A DNA stretch of 40,786 nt from a virus. Both the position numbers and the translations under genes were made by a program. The notes below the pieces were generated by a model. The model ran no database searches, was not told the origin of the DNA, and saw only the letters and a list, made by a program, of their open reading frames with translations. The stretch spans positions 1 to 40,786 of the IMG/VR virus record IMGVR_UViG_3300027413_000015; one strand, written 5' to 3'. Below, in pieces: positions 16,504 to 25,237 of this stretch. The stretch's first letter is position 1, and each line of letters begins with the position of its first letter.

Positions 16504-17031
16504 ATGGCTATTCTCGGAGTAGATGACTTTAAAGCCAAAATTGCAGGTGGTGGAGCACGCCCTAACCTTTTCAAGGCTACGGTAAACTTTCCAGCATATG
16601 CAGGCGGAGATGTCGAACAAACGTCTTTCATGTGTAAAGGCGCACAACTTCCAGGTTCAAATATAGCACCGTTGCCTATCTCTTTTAGAGGTAGACAATT
16701 GCAGATTGCAGGTGATAGAACTTTTGAACCATGGACTGTAACAATTATTAACGACACAGACTTTGTTGTTAGAGATGCAATGGAACGTTGGATGAACGGA
16801 ATTAACGGTCATACAACTAACGTTGGTCTTGTTAACCCAGCAGACTATCAAGCAGACCTAGTTGTAGACCAATTGGATCGTGACGAAACTGTTCTAAAGA
16901 CATATAACTTTAGAGGTTGTTTCCCTACAGCGATTTCACCAATTGATCTTAACTACGAAGCAACAGGACAGATTGAGGAATTCACTGTTGAATTCCAAAT
17001 CCAATACTGGGAATCAGATACAACTTCTTAA
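16504..17031 (+). CDS. 19: Tail tube protein gp19
   Basis: A 175-aa protein (T4 gp19 is 163 aa). It starts MAILGVDDFKAKIAGGGARP and contains PNLFKATVNFPAYAGG, FMCKGAQLPGSNIAPLPISF and RTFEPWTVTIIND, the pattern of the T4-type inner tube subunit. It stacks as hexameric rings inside the gp18 sheath. AAAGGA lies upstream of ATG 16504, 23 bases after gp18, so it is co-transcribed with the sheath gene. Confidence 0.94.
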   Translation: MAILGVDDFKAKIAGGGARPNLFKATVNFPAYAGGDVEQTSFMCKGAQLPGSNIAPLPISFRGRQLQIAGDRTFEPWTVTIINDTDFVVRDAMERWMNGINGHTTNVGLVNPADYQADLVVDQLDRDETVLKTYNFRGCFPTAISPIDLNYEATGQIEEFTVEFQIQYWESDTTS

Positions 17032-17037
17032 AGTGTA

Positions 17038-17045
17038 TATAAATA
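17038..17045 (+). promoter_or_regulatory. T4-type late promoter (TATAAATA) before gp20
   Basis: An exact TATAAATA lies 6 bases after the gp19 stop. Initiation about 6 bases downstream would start the RNA at about 17051, at the base of the hairpin 17049-17072. Confidence 0.75.
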
Positions 17046-17048
17046 ATA

Positions 17049-17072
17049 AGGTGGAGGGGAAACTCTCCACCT
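17049..17072 (+). promoter_or_regulatory. 5'-leader hairpin of the gp20 transcript
   Basis: AGGTGGAG and CTCCACCT form a perfect 8-bp stem around an 8-nt loop. There is no T-run after it, so it is not a canonical terminator. It sits right at the predicted 5' end of the RNA from the late promoter 17038-17045, a position where a stem-loop can protect mRNA. Confidence 0.55.
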
Positions 17073-17096
17073 AACTCTAATTTGGACGAAAGAAAT

Positions 17097-18668
17097 ATGG
17101 CAGATAATCGAGGACTAAAATTATTTGGATTTGAGATTCGACGTGCTGGACAACAAACTAGCGCAAAGAGTAAACTTGATTCTATCGTTCCACCAACAGA
17201 TGATGATGGTGCAGGATATGTAACTGCATCTGGTTCACACTTTGGACAATATATTAATCTTGATGGCGACGAATCCAAAGACAACTCAGAACTTGTTAAA
17301 CAATATCGTGGTATTGCTATGCACCCAGAAGTGGATGCAGCAGTAGAAGACATTGTTAATGAGTCTATTACTATTGAAGATAATAAATCCGCAATCGAGG
17401 TTGTACTTGATAATGTGGAAACTTCTGATAAAATTAAAAAAGAAATTCAGGAAGAGTTTAAAAATATTCTTTCTATGTTAAAGTTTAATGATCTAGGTCA
17501 TGACATCTTTCGCAGATGGTATGTAGATGGTAGAATTTATCACCACCTAGTTGTTAACGAATCAAATACTAAAGCTGGTATACAAGAGATCAGACATATT
17601 GACTCAACTAAGATCCGTAAGGTGAAAGAAATAAAGTCAAAGAAAGATCCAGTAACTGGTGCTAAAGTCATTGAAAGGGTAGATGAACACTTCATCTATC
17701 AAGAAAAACCAGGCCAACAAACAAGTGGTGTCAAACTTACTACTGATTCGATCAGTTATGTGACATCTGGTTTGTTGGATGACCAACGGAAAAAAGTTGT
17801 GTCCTATCTTCATAAAGCGATCAAACCCATCAACCAGTTAAGGATGATGGAAGATAGTCTGGTGATTTATAGATTGTCAAGAGCACCAGAACGTCGTATT
17901 TTCTATATTGATGTTGGTAACTTACCAAGAGGTAAAGCCGAAGAATATATGAAAAACATTATGACCAAGTATCGTAATAAACTTGTATATGATGCAAACA
18001 CTGGTAAACTAAAAGATGATCGTAAACATATGTCTATGTTGGAAGACTTCTGGCTACCAAGACGTGAAGGCGGAAGAGGTACAGAAATCTCTACACTGCC
18101 AGGTGGTGAAAACTTAGGACAGATAGACGATATTATATACTTCCAAAAGAGGCTATATAAATCTTTAAACGTACCCGTATCAAGACTAGAGCAAGAGCAA
18201 GCTGCAGGGCTATTAGGTAGATCAACTGAGATCAACCGTGATGAACTTAAATTTCAAAAGTTTATTGATAGACTACGCCGTAGGTTCTCTACATTATTCT
18301 TAGAGGTTCTTAGAAAGCAATTAATGCTGAAAGGCATTATTACTAGTGAAGACTGGGAAGCATGGCGCAATAATATTATTGTTGAATATGCATCAGATAA
18401 TCATTTTGCAGAACTAAGAAATGCAGAACTTGTAAGAGAAAGATTGCAGACCTTGGATATGACTCAACAGTATGTTGGCGAGTTCTATTCTAAAGAGTGG
18501 GTATTTAAGAATATATTGAATCTGAACGAGGAAGAAATCGAACAGATGAAGAAAGAAATGACTGAAGAGCAAGCAAGTGGTGAGACAGATGATGAAGATG
18601 ATGAACCACAAGAGCAAGAAGCTCCACAGCCTACACCTGTTAAAATTGTAAAAGATGATGAGGAATAA
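17097..18668 (+). CDS. 20: Portal vertex protein gp20
   Basis: A 523-aa protein from ATG 17097, nearly identical in length to T4 gp20 (524 aa); a TTG at 17082 would add 5 residues but is less likely. Conserved portal segments include YRGIAMHPEVDAAVEDIVNE, FRRWYVDGRIYHHLV, SYLHKAIKPINQLRMMEDS, YRLSRAPERRIFYIDVGNLP and DFWLPRREGGRGTEI. The C-terminus is acidic (TDDEDDEPQEQEAPQ). It forms the dodecameric DNA entry portal and the nucleus for head assembly. Confidence 0.95.
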   Translation: MADNRGLKLFGFEIRRAGQQTSAKSKLDSIVPPTDDDGAGYVTASGSHFGQYINLDGDESKDNSELVKQYRGIAMHPEVDAAVEDIVNESITIEDNKSAIEVVLDNVETSDKIKKEIQEEFKNILSMLKFNDLGHDIFRRWYVDGRIYHHLVVNESNTKAGIQEIRHIDSTKIRKVKEIKSKKDPVTGAKVIERVDEHFIYQEKPGQQTSGVKLTTDSISYVTSGLLDDQRKKVVSYLHKAIKPINQLRMMEDSLVIYRLSRAPERRIFYIDVGNLPRGKAEEYMKNIMTKYRNKLVYDANTGKLKDDRKHMSMLEDFWLPRREGGRGTEISTLPGGENLGQIDDIIYFQKRLYKSLNVPVSRLEQEQAAGLLGRSTEINRDELKFQKFIDRLRRRFSTLFLEVLRKQLMLKGIITSEDWEAWRNNIIVEYASDNHFAELRNAELVRERLQTLDMTQQYVGEFYSKEWVFKNILNLNEEEIEQMKKEMTEEQASGETDDEDDEPQEQEAPQPTPVKIVKDDEE

Positions 18669-18671
18669 ATC

Positions 18672-18947
18672 ATGAGTGAAGTAGAAGTAGTAGATCCAGT
18701 TGTTGCCTCAACTGGTATTGGTGATTGGATTGATGCAGTAGTAGATAAAGATTATGCATCTGCAGATCCTATTTTTAAAGAATTAATGGCTGATCGTATG
18801 AATGATGCATTAGATGCAGAAAAGATCAAAGTTGCTGGAGAAATCTATAACGGTGACGAACCAGAACAAGTAGAAATGGAATTTGATGAAGTAGAAACTT
18901 CTGAGGAAGAAGAAGAAATGCCTGATATTGACGGGCATCCAGTATAA
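18672..18947 (+). CDS. 67: Small prohead core protein, gp67 position
   Basis: A 91-aa acidic protein ending in a Glu-rich tail (VETSEEEEEMPDIDG). It lies directly after gp20 and two genes before the gp21 protease, exactly where T4 encodes gp67 (80 aa), a minor prohead core protein. Assignment is by position, size and acidity rather than clear sequence identity. GAGGA about 10 bases before ATG 18672 is the ribosome site, and its stop codon overlaps a late promoter box. Confidence 0.65.
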   Translation: MSEVEVVDPVVASTGIGDWIDAVVDKDYASADPIFKELMADRMNDALDAEKIKVAGEIYNGDEPEQVEMEFDEVETSEEEEEMPDIDGHPV

Positions 18948-18966
18948 ATAGTTCTTTGTATAAATA
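18943..18966 (+). promoter_or_regulatory. Tandem late promoter boxes (two TATAAATA)
   Basis: Two exact TATAAATA boxes lie at 18943-18950 and 18959-18966, 16 bases apart. The first contains the stop codon of the gp67-position gene. They precede the small core gene and the gp21-gp22-gp23 head genes, suggesting a strong head-gene promoter. Confidence 0.72.
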
Positions 18967-18988
18967 AATGTAACAAAAGGTTATGTTG

Positions 18989-19204
18989 ATGAAAAGTTTT
19001 TTACAGTTACGCGAGAAGATGTCGAAAGGCATGCCTAAAGGTACTCACGTATTTGATACTAAAGTAAAAGGCATTGAAGTAATGGTACACAAAGAAGGCG
19101 GTAAGTTTTCTGTTTATGTGGACCGTGAAAAACTTGACACTTTTCGTGATCTCAATTCAGCTAAAAAAGCTGGGCTTGAATTTGTAAAACAATATAAAGG
19201 TTAA
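18989..19204 (+). CDS. Small basic protein at the gp68 position
   Basis: A 71-aa protein from ATG 18989 (MKSFLQLREKMSKGMPKG...). ATG 18983 also exists but is only 2 bases from AAGG, whereas 18989 is 8 bases away. It is Lys/Arg-rich with a short beta-like middle (IEVMVHKEGGKFSVYVD). In T4 this position, between gp67 and gp21, is held by gp68, a prohead core protein of 141 aa; this one is half as long and not recognisably homologous. A head-core role is inferred from context only. Confidence 0.6.
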   Translation: MKSFLQLREKMSKGMPKGTHVFDTKVKGIEVMVHKEGGKFSVYVDREKLDTFRDLNSAKKAGLEFVKQYKG

Positions 19205-19208
19205 TTAG

Positions 19209-19871
19209 ATGAAGCTGATTACAGAATATACTGAGACAGATGTTAACTGCATCGTAGAAGCCAAAGAAGACGGTTCTAAGAACTATGTCATTGAAGGCAT
19301 TTTTGCAATGGCTGAATCTAAAAACAGAAACGGAAGAGTTTACCCTAAACCAATCATGGAAGCAGCGGTAAACAAATACGTTACTGAACAAGTAAAAACT
19401 AAGCGATCTGTTGGAGAGTTAAATCACCCTGAGGGGCCAACAGTAAACTTAGATAAGGTATCCCATCTTATTACTGATCTCAAATTTGAGGGAAATAATG
19501 TGATGGGTAAGGCACAAATTTTGGATACACCAATGGGAAAGATTGTAAAAGGTCTACTTGATGGCGGTGTTCAACTAGGAGTGTCAACTCGTGGTATGGG
19601 TAGCCTCATGCAACAAAATGGCGCACAAGTTGTTAAAAACGACTTTATTCTTAATACGGTTGATATCGTACAAGATCCATCAGCACCGAATGCTTTCGTA
19701 AATGGAATTATGGAAGGTGTAGACTGGGTATGGAATAACGGCATTATTGAAGCAAGAGAAATTGAAAGAATGGAGACTGAAGTTAAGAAGGCTCCACGTG
19801 CTGATCTTTATGAGACACAGACACGTGAGTTTAAGAATTTCCTCTCGTTACTCAAAACAAAAAGCATGTAA
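19209..19871 (+). CDS. 21: Prohead core protease gp21
   Basis: A 220-aa protein (T4 gp21 is 212 aa). FAMAESKNRNGRVYPKPIM, ELNHPEGP with candidate catalytic H73, and QLGVSTRGMGS with candidate nucleophile S126 match the herpes/T4-type assemblin serine proteases. It degrades the scaffold and trims head proteins at (I/L)-x-E sites during maturation. AAAGG precedes ATG 19209, and the gene is followed by scaffold gp22 and capsid gp23. Confidence 0.93.
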   Translation: MKLITEYTETDVNCIVEAKEDGSKNYVIEGIFAMAESKNRNGRVYPKPIMEAAVNKYVTEQVKTKRSVGELNHPEGPTVNLDKVSHLITDLKFEGNNVMGKAQILDTPMGKIVKGLLDGGVQLGVSTRGMGSLMQQNGAQVVKNDFILNTVDIVQDPSAPNAFVNGIMEGVDWVWNNGIIEAREIERMETEVKKAPRADLYETQTREFKNFLSLLKTKSM

Positions 19872-19880
19872 GGAGTCAAA

Positions 19881-20903
19881 ATGGCTGATCAAGAAAACGC
19901 GATCATCGAAGCCGAACTCCATGACGAGGACGTTATGGAAGAAGCTCATGATCCAAAGAATGCCGAAGTACAGTCAGTCGATTCAGTCGACGCTGCTGCT
20001 AAAGCAATTAAAACACAAGCCCCGGTTCCAAAGACAAAAGCTGGAATGATCAATGCTATGTATGGTAAAATGAAAAAGATGAATAAATCATCTTTGACTG
20101 CATCATACGGCAAAATGATGGGTGAAGAAGTAGAAGCGGATGAAACTAATGTTGTTGCAGAAGATGCAATGGCTGCAGTACAATTCGATTATACAACTGA
20201 ACTCGATGCATTGGTTGAATCTGAAGCAACTCTTTCTGAAGAGTTCAAAGAGAAAACAGCAATAATCTTTGAGTCGGCTATTAAAACAAAACTTTCAGAA
20301 GAAATCGATCGTCTGGAAGAAACATACGCAACTGAATTAGCTGAGGAAGTTTCTACTTTGAAAACTGACTTGGTTGAAAAAGTTGATAGCTACCTAAACT
20401 ATGTCGTAGAATCATGGATGGAAGACAACCAAGTTGCAATCCATACTGGCCTACGTACAGAAATCGCTGAAGGTTTCATGAACAAGTTGAAAGACGTGTT
20501 CGAGGAGTCTTACATTGTAGTACCAGATGAGAAAGTTGACATGGTTGACGATCTTGCTGAACAAGTACAAGAACTGGAAACAGCTCTTAACGAACGTACT
20601 GAAGAAGCAATGGAAACAGCAAGCGAGTTGGAATCAATGAAACGTAATGCGGTTATCCGTGAGGCGTCTCGTGACCTAGCTGAAACACAAGTTGAGAAAC
20701 TTGCCAAACTGGTAGAAGGCATTGAATTCGATAATGAGGAAACTTTTGCAGACAAAGTTGCTATTATTAAAGAAACACACTTCAAGCCTAAAACTGTAGA
20801 ATCCACAATCGCAGAAGAAACTGAAGATACTGGCGAAGCTAGTGTTGAAGTGTCAGCAATGATGGAAACATATCTTTCTGCAATCAGAAATACATCTAAA
20901 TAA
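19881..20903 (+). CDS. 22: Prohead scaffold protein gp22
   Basis: A 340-aa protein, longer than T4 gp22 (269 aa). It is highly acidic and helical, with a long coiled-coil region (EEFKEKTAIIFESAIKTKLS, LAEQVQELETALNERTEEA). The N-terminal YGKMKKMNKSSLTASYGKMM and acidic linkers are typical of marine T4-like scaffolds. It forms the prohead core and is digested by gp21. Strong AAGGAG lies upstream of ATG 19881, 9 bases after gp21. Confidence 0.9.
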   Translation: MADQENAIIEAELHDEDVMEEAHDPKNAEVQSVDSVDAAAKAIKTQAPVPKTKAGMINAMYGKMKKMNKSSLTASYGKMMGEEVEADETNVVAEDAMAAVQFDYTTELDALVESEATLSEEFKEKTAIIFESAIKTKLSEEIDRLEETYATELAEEVSTLKTDLVEKVDSYLNYVVESWMEDNQVAIHTGLRTEIAEGFMNKLKDVFEESYIVVPDEKVDMVDDLAEQVQELETALNERTEEAMETASELESMKRNAVIREASRDLAETQVEKLAKLVEGIEFDNEETFADKVAIIKETHFKPKTVESTIAEETEDTGEASVEVSAMMETYLSAIRNTSK

Positions 20904-20917
20904 AGGGAATCCAAAAG

Positions 20918-22231
20918 ATGCAATCTTATGACAATCTAGTCGAAAAATGGAACCCAGTACTGAACGAAGAGTCAGCTGGCAACATTAGCGACAAGCACAA
21001 ACGTGCAGTAACTGCTGTTATGCTCGAGAATACAGAAAAAGCTCTAAACGAAGAGCGTATGATCACAGAAGCAGCTCCTACAAACTCAACTGGCGGAAAC
21101 ATCAATAACTGGGATCCAATCTTGATCTCATTGGTTCGTCGTGCAGCTCCAAACTTGGTAGCATATGACTTAGCTGGTGTTCAGCCAATGTCTGGTCCAA
21201 CAGGACTAATCTTCGCAATGAAGTCAAAGTACACATCACAAGGTGGTACAGAGGCTCTATTCAACGAAGCAGACACAGCATTCTCTGGTACACAAGTTGC
21301 TGGTGCAAACGGTGCTGCTGGTCCATCTGGTTTAGATGTAGGCAATCCTAACTCACCACACACAATCGATTCTGATCGTGTAACTGGTCACACTGGTACT
21401 GGTATGGGTACAGACTCAGCTGAAGCTCTTGGCGATACAACTAGTAACTCATTCAACGAAATGGGCTTCTCAATTGAAAAAGCAACTGTGACAGCTAAGT
21501 CACGTGCTTTGAAAGCTGAGTACTCACTAGAACTAGCTCAAGACTTGAAAGCAATCCACGGTTTGGATGCTGAATCAGAATTAGCTAACATCTTGTCTAC
21601 AGAAATCTTAGCGGAAATTAACCGTGAAGTTATCCGTACAATCAACTCACAAGCTAAAAACGGTGCTCAAACAAGCAACTGTACAGTAAAAGGCGTATTC
21701 GACCTAACATCTGATGCAGACGGCCGTTGGTCAGTTGAGAAGTTTAAAGGCTTGATGGTACAGATTGAGCGCGAAGCTAACACCATTGCGAAACAAACTC
21801 GTAGAGGTAAAGGTAACGTAATCATGTGTTCATCTGATGTTGCTACTGCACTTGCTGCAGCTGGAATGTTGGACTATACACCAGCGATTTCTGCTAACCT
21901 AAATGTTGATGATACAGGCAACTTGTTTGCTGGTGTTCTTAACGGACGCACAAAAGTGTTTATTGATCCATATGCAACAACAGACTATGTAACTGTAGGT
22001 TATAAGGGTACTAACCCATATGACGCAGGTGTATTCTACTGTCCATATGTACCATTAACAATGATGCGTGCAGTTGGTGAAAACAACTTCCAACCAAAAA
22101 TCGGCTTTAAGACTCGCTACGGCATGGCTTCTAACCCATTCGTTGGTGCTTCTCCTGCAGATGGTCTTGCAACAGCTAAGACTAACCAATACTACAGAAT
22201 CTTCCGTGTTGACAATATCTTAGACACATAA
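20918..22231 (+). CDS. 23: Major capsid protein gp23
   Basis: A 437-aa protein (T4 gp23 is 521 aa; marine versions are often shorter). Conserved segments: SLVRRAAPNLVAYDLAGVQP, GPTGLIFAMKSKY, KSRALKAEYSLELAQDLKAI, HGLDAESELANILSTEI, NEVIRTI-type EINREVIRTIN. The N-terminal peptide ends at MITE before AAPTN (after E51), a plausible gp21 cleavage site equivalent to the T4 pro-head cleavage. It forms the hexameric capsid lattice. AAAGGGAAT lies upstream of the ATG, and a strong terminator follows the gene. Confidence 0.96.
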   Translation: MQSYDNLVEKWNPVLNEESAGNISDKHKRAVTAVMLENTEKALNEERMITEAAPTNSTGGNINNWDPILISLVRRAAPNLVAYDLAGVQPMSGPTGLIFAMKSKYTSQGGTEALFNEADTAFSGTQVAGANGAAGPSGLDVGNPNSPHTIDSDRVTGHTGTGMGTDSAEALGDTTSNSFNEMGFSIEKATVTAKSRALKAEYSLELAQDLKAIHGLDAESELANILSTEILAEINREVIRTINSQAKNGAQTSNCTVKGVFDLTSDADGRWSVEKFKGLMVQIEREANTIAKQTRRGKGNVIMCSSDVATALAAAGMLDYTPAISANLNVDDTGNLFAGVLNGRTKVFIDPYATTDYVTVGYKGTNPYDAGVFYCPYVPLTMMRAVGENNFQPKIGFKTRYGMASNPFVGASPADGLATAKTNQYYRIFRVDNILDT

Positions 22232-22244
22232 GAATTAATAAACA

Positions 22245-22263
22245 GGAGAGGGTCAACCTCTCC
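22245..22263 (+). terminator. Hairpin downstream of gp23
   Basis: GGAGAGG and CCTCTCC form a 7-bp stem around GTCAA, 13 bases after the gp23 stop. No T-run follows, so it is probably a 3'-end stabilising stem or an accessory to the strong terminator that follows. Confidence 0.5.
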
Positions 22264-22273
22264 TACCTAAACT

Positions 22274-22301
22274 GGGCTGTCTTCGGACGGCCCTTTTTTT
22301 T
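22274..22301 (+). terminator. Intrinsic terminator after gp23
   Basis: GGGCTGTC-TTCG-GACGGCCC is an 8-bp stem (one G-U pair) with a UUCG tetraloop, followed by eight T residues. This is a textbook rho-independent terminator closing the head-gene transcription unit. A late promoter box starts two bases later. Confidence 0.93.
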
Positions 22302-22302
22302 G

Positions 22303-22310
22303 TATAAATA
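22303..22310 (+). promoter_or_regulatory. T4-type late promoter (TATAAATA) after the gp23 terminator
   Basis: An exact TATAAATA abuts the T-run of the gp23 terminator and lies 22 bases before the ATG of the tail-tube-like gene at 22332, giving it independent late expression. Confidence 0.75.
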
Positions 22311-22331
22311 CTATTATAAATTGGAGGCATT

Positions 22332-22826
22332 ATGGCTGAGCTAACAAAGAACCAAAACTTTTTACAACCATCTGGTTATAAGATTACAATAGAAAGGGTT
22401 AATTATCCTAACCTTGAATTCTTTGTACAATCTGTACAGCATCCATCGGTGTCTGTTCCAATGACAGAAGTAGGTTATCCTAGAGCAAATGTACACTTGC
22501 CTGGTGATAAGCTAGTTTATGATGAAGTTACATTTGATTTACTCTTAGATGAAGATATGAATGCATATATTGAGATGCATAATTGGTTAAAGAGTTTAGT
22601 CGAGGATAAGGTTCGAAGAGCTTCTGAGAGGCCTCTACAAGTGCCTACCACTGCTGATATAACTTTGACCCTATTATCCAGTCACAATAATATTACTAAA
22701 CAATTTATTTACAGAGACTGCGTACCAACAAATATCGGTGGTGTGCAAATGTCTTCTAATGTGACTGATGTTGCTTATATTAATGTGCCGATGGGCTTTG
22801 CATTTACTTACTTTGATATTGTATAG
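22332..22826 (+). CDS. gp19-like tail tube paralogue / tail completion protein
   Basis: A 164-aa protein. NFLQPSGYKITIERVNYPNLEFFVQSVQHPSVSVP-type sequence, then LPGDKLVYDEVTFDLLLDED and YIEMHNWL, matches the T4 tail-tube fold family seen in many myovirus tube-like and tube-end proteins. It is not the main tube, which is gp19 at 16504. In marine T4-like phages the gene after gp23 is a tail protein, often called gp3 (tail completion), but sequence alone does not prove that name. GGAGG lies before ATG 22332, with its own late promoter. Confidence 0.72.
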   Translation: MAELTKNQNFLQPSGYKITIERVNYPNLEFFVQSVQHPSVSVPMTEVGYPRANVHLPGDKLVYDEVTFDLLLDEDMNAYIEMHNWLKSLVEDKVRRASERPLQVPTTADITLTLLSSHNNITKQFIYRDCVPTNIGGVQMSSNVTDVAYINVPMGFAFTYFDIV

Positions 22827-22854
22827 ATAGTTATGATTATGATGGAGATATATT

Positions 22855-23298
22855 ATGAACCTAGAATCCGTTCTGGAGATGTGGAAAAAAGATAGTCAGA
22901 TTGAACAGTATAATCTTGATGAGACTAGCCGCAACACACCACAGTTGCATGCAAAATACTTAGAATTGCTTTCTATTGCTAAACTGCAAATGAAGAAAGC
23001 TGAACACACACAAAAATCTTTACTTCATAAAAAATGGCTTTACTATAATGGTAAGATGAGCCAAGAAGAAATTGTCGAACTAGGCTGGGAGTTTGATCCT
23101 TTTAATGGGCTTAAAGTATTAAAAGGTGAGATGGAATATTATTATAATTCAGATATAGATATTCAGAAGTCAGAAGAAAAACTAACTTACTATAAAACCC
23201 TTATTGAAACACTAACTGAAATAGTAACCAATCTAAACTGGAGACACCAGACAGTTGGTAATATGATTAAATGGAGGCAGTTCGAAGCCGGTGGATAA
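22855..23298 (+). CDS. uvsY: Recombination mediator UvsY
   Basis: A 147-aa protein (T4 UvsY is 137 aa). MNLESVLEMWKKDSQIEQYN, TPQLHAKYLELL and KKWLYYNGKMSQEEI are characteristic. UvsY loads UvsX recombinase on gp32-coated single-stranded DNA. GGAG precedes the ATG. It overlaps uvsW by 8 bases, so the two are translationally coupled, and their adjacency supports both calls. Confidence 0.95.
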   Translation: MNLESVLEMWKKDSQIEQYNLDETSRNTPQLHAKYLELLSIAKLQMKKAEHTQKSLLHKKWLYYNGKMSQEEIVELGWEFDPFNGLKVLKGEMEYYYNSDIDIQKSEEKLTYYKTLIETLTEIVTNLNWRHQTVGNMIKWRQFEAGG

Positions 23299-24805
23299 TA
23301 TCTATGTAAAGAAAAAGAATGAATCGGTACTACATGTTGGTACTGATATGGGTATATCAAATGAGTTGTCTGATTTTTTCAGCTTCTTTGTCCCTGGATA
23401 TAAATTTATGCCTGCATATAAGAATAGGGTATGGGATGGTAAGGTAAGATTATTTAATGCTCAAAGCTGTGAACTACCAGTAGGTTTGTTTCCGTATCTG
23501 CAAGAGTTTGCAGGACCTAGACAGTATACAGTAGAAGTTGATCACGATGCATTCTATGGAATTCCTGGTTCAACTATTGATGTTGACATAGATGAGTTTG
23601 TAAAGTTTGTAGAAGAATTAAATCTATCGTCACGGGGTAAAAAAATTAAGCCTAGAGACTATCAGTTGGAGGCTGTACTAGAAGGTATCCATAGAAAGCG
23701 AGCTATCTTGTTGAGCCCTACTGGCTCTGGTAAATCTCTTATCATCTATTTGCTTATGAGGTATCTATTAGAAAGAACTCAGAAAAAGGTATTGATTATT
23801 GTACCAACAACAAGTCTAGTGCAACAAATGTATGCTGACTTTGAAGATTACTCTGCATATGACGATAGTTGGAATACTGAAACTGAATGCCATAGAATTT
23901 ATTCTGGTAAACCTAAGATGAATATGAGCCAACGTGTGTTTATCTCTACATGGCAATCTGTCTATAAATTGCCTGGTGCTTGGTTTGAGCAGTTCGGTAC
24001 AGTCTTTGGAGACGAGGTTCATGGATTCAAGTCTAAATCTCTGACTGGAATTATGAATAAGTCAAGGGAAGCAACATACAGATTTGGCACCACTGGTACC
24101 TTAGATGGTACTCAAACACACAAGCTCGTATTAGAAGGTCTTTTTGGTAAGATATATAATGTAACCACCACAAAAAAGTTACAAGAGGATGAGACCCTTG
24201 CAGCTTTAGATATTAAGGTGATGCTTTTAAAATATCCAGATGAAGTACGAAAAGCATTTGGTAAAAAGCAATACCATGATGAAATAGATTATATTGTAAC
24301 TAACGATGCAAGAAATAATTTAATTAAGAATTTAGCAATAGATCAAGAAGGTAATACATTAGTTTTATTTCAGTTAGTTGATAAGCATGGTAAAGTATTA
24401 TTTGATTTAATTAGAAATGCCGCACACGAAAGAAGAAAAGTATTTTTTGTAAGTGGCGAGACAGAAACTTCAGATAGAGAGGCTATAAGAAAAATTGTTG
24501 AGAAACAGAAAAATTCTATTATTGTTGCGAGCTTGGGTACCTTTAGTACCGGTATCAATATTCGTAATCTTCATAATATTGTTTTTGCTTCTCCTAGTAA
24601 ATCCCAAATTAAAGTGTTGCAATCTATCGGCAGAGGGCTTAGACAATCAGATGATGGTAGAACAACCACATTATATGATATTGCCGATGATCTACACTGG
24701 AAAGCAAGAAAGAATTACACTTTAGTACACAGTGCCGAACGCATTAAGATATATGCAAAAGAATCCTTTAACTATAAAATTTACGAAATCGAGTTAAAAA
24801 CATGA
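23291..24805 (+). CDS. uvsW: DNA/RNA helicase UvsW
   Basis: A 504-aa SF2 helicase, the same size class as T4 UvsW (502 aa). It begins at GTG 23291, within the end of uvsY. LLSPTGSGKSLI (residues about 138-149) is Walker A, VFGDEVHGF is a DExH-type motif II, FGTTGTLDG is motif III, and VLQSIGRGLRQ is motif VI. Its N-terminal domain (FFVPGYKFMPAYKNRVWDGK) is typical. UvsW unwinds R-loops and branched DNA, shifting replication from origin-dependent to recombination-dependent. Confidence 0.96.
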   Translation: MDNIYVKKKNESVLHVGTDMGISNELSDFFSFFVPGYKFMPAYKNRVWDGKVRLFNAQSCELPVGLFPYLQEFAGPRQYTVEVDHDAFYGIPGSTIDVDIDEFVKFVEELNLSSRGKKIKPRDYQLEAVLEGIHRKRAILLSPTGSGKSLIIYLLMRYLLERTQKKVLIIVPTTSLVQQMYADFEDYSAYDDSWNTETECHRIYSGKPKMNMSQRVFISTWQSVYKLPGAWFEQFGTVFGDEVHGFKSKSLTGIMNKSREATYRFGTTGTLDGTQTHKLVLEGLFGKIYNVTTTKKLQEDETLAALDIKVMLLKYPDEVRKAFGKKQYHDEIDYIVTNDARNNLIKNLAIDQEGNTLVLFQLVDKHGKVLFDLIRNAAHERRKVFFVSGETETSDREAIRKIVEKQKNSIIVASLGTFSTGINIRNLHNIVFASPSKSQIKVLQSIGRGLRQSDDGRTTTLYDIADDLHWKARKNYTLVHSAERIKIYAKESFNYKIYEIELKT

Positions 24806-25203
24806 GCCAACCTTATTTAAGACAGTTTAAACTAACCACTGGAGAAGAAATCATATGTGAAATCCTTGAATGGAATGATGAAGAAACTGATTTGATTGTC
24901 GTTAGACACGCTGTAGAAATACAATATATAGTTAAAGATTCCTACAGAATGTGCACTATGAGGCCTTGGATGTTGCAACAAGTACAGAATGATTTCTTTC
25001 AAACTCTTAGTGCTAATCATATTGTTGCTGATGCCAAACCAGCTATGGAGACAGAAGCTAATTGGCAAGAGACTGTAGACTTTTTTCTTAATGCAAACCA
25101 ATTAGACGAGCCATCTGAAGGACCTATTGATTTAGAACCAGAGGATAGTATCGATGAAGTATTAGGAAAGGTCTTAAAATTCCCAAAGGATAAAATGCAC
25201 TAG
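24802..25203 (+). CDS. Unknown 133-aa phage protein following uvsW
   Basis: It starts at ATG 24802, overlapping the uvsW stop by 4 bases. The N-terminal LRQFKLTTGEEIICEILEWN resembles a small beta-barrel (Sm/SH3-like) strand pattern; the C-terminal part is acidic (EPSEGPIDLEPEDSIDEVL). Similar short proteins occur in marine T4-like phages, but I know of no function. A backward-facing early promoter just downstream would transcribe antisense to this gene. Confidence 0.75.
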   Translation: MSQPYLRQFKLTTGEEIICEILEWNDEETDLIVVRHAVEIQYIVKDSYRMCTMRPWMLQQVQNDFFQTLSANHIVADAKPAMETEANWQETVDFFLNANQLDEPSEGPIDLEPEDSIDEVLGKVLKFPKDKMH

Positions 25204-25237
25204 TTGTATACCATCTACCCCTAAAAGCTGTTAGCTT

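Noticed and set aside
16093-16647. 184-aa minus-strand frame opposite gp18 and gp19
   Set aside because: It spans the boundary between two strong structural genes and has no domain signal.
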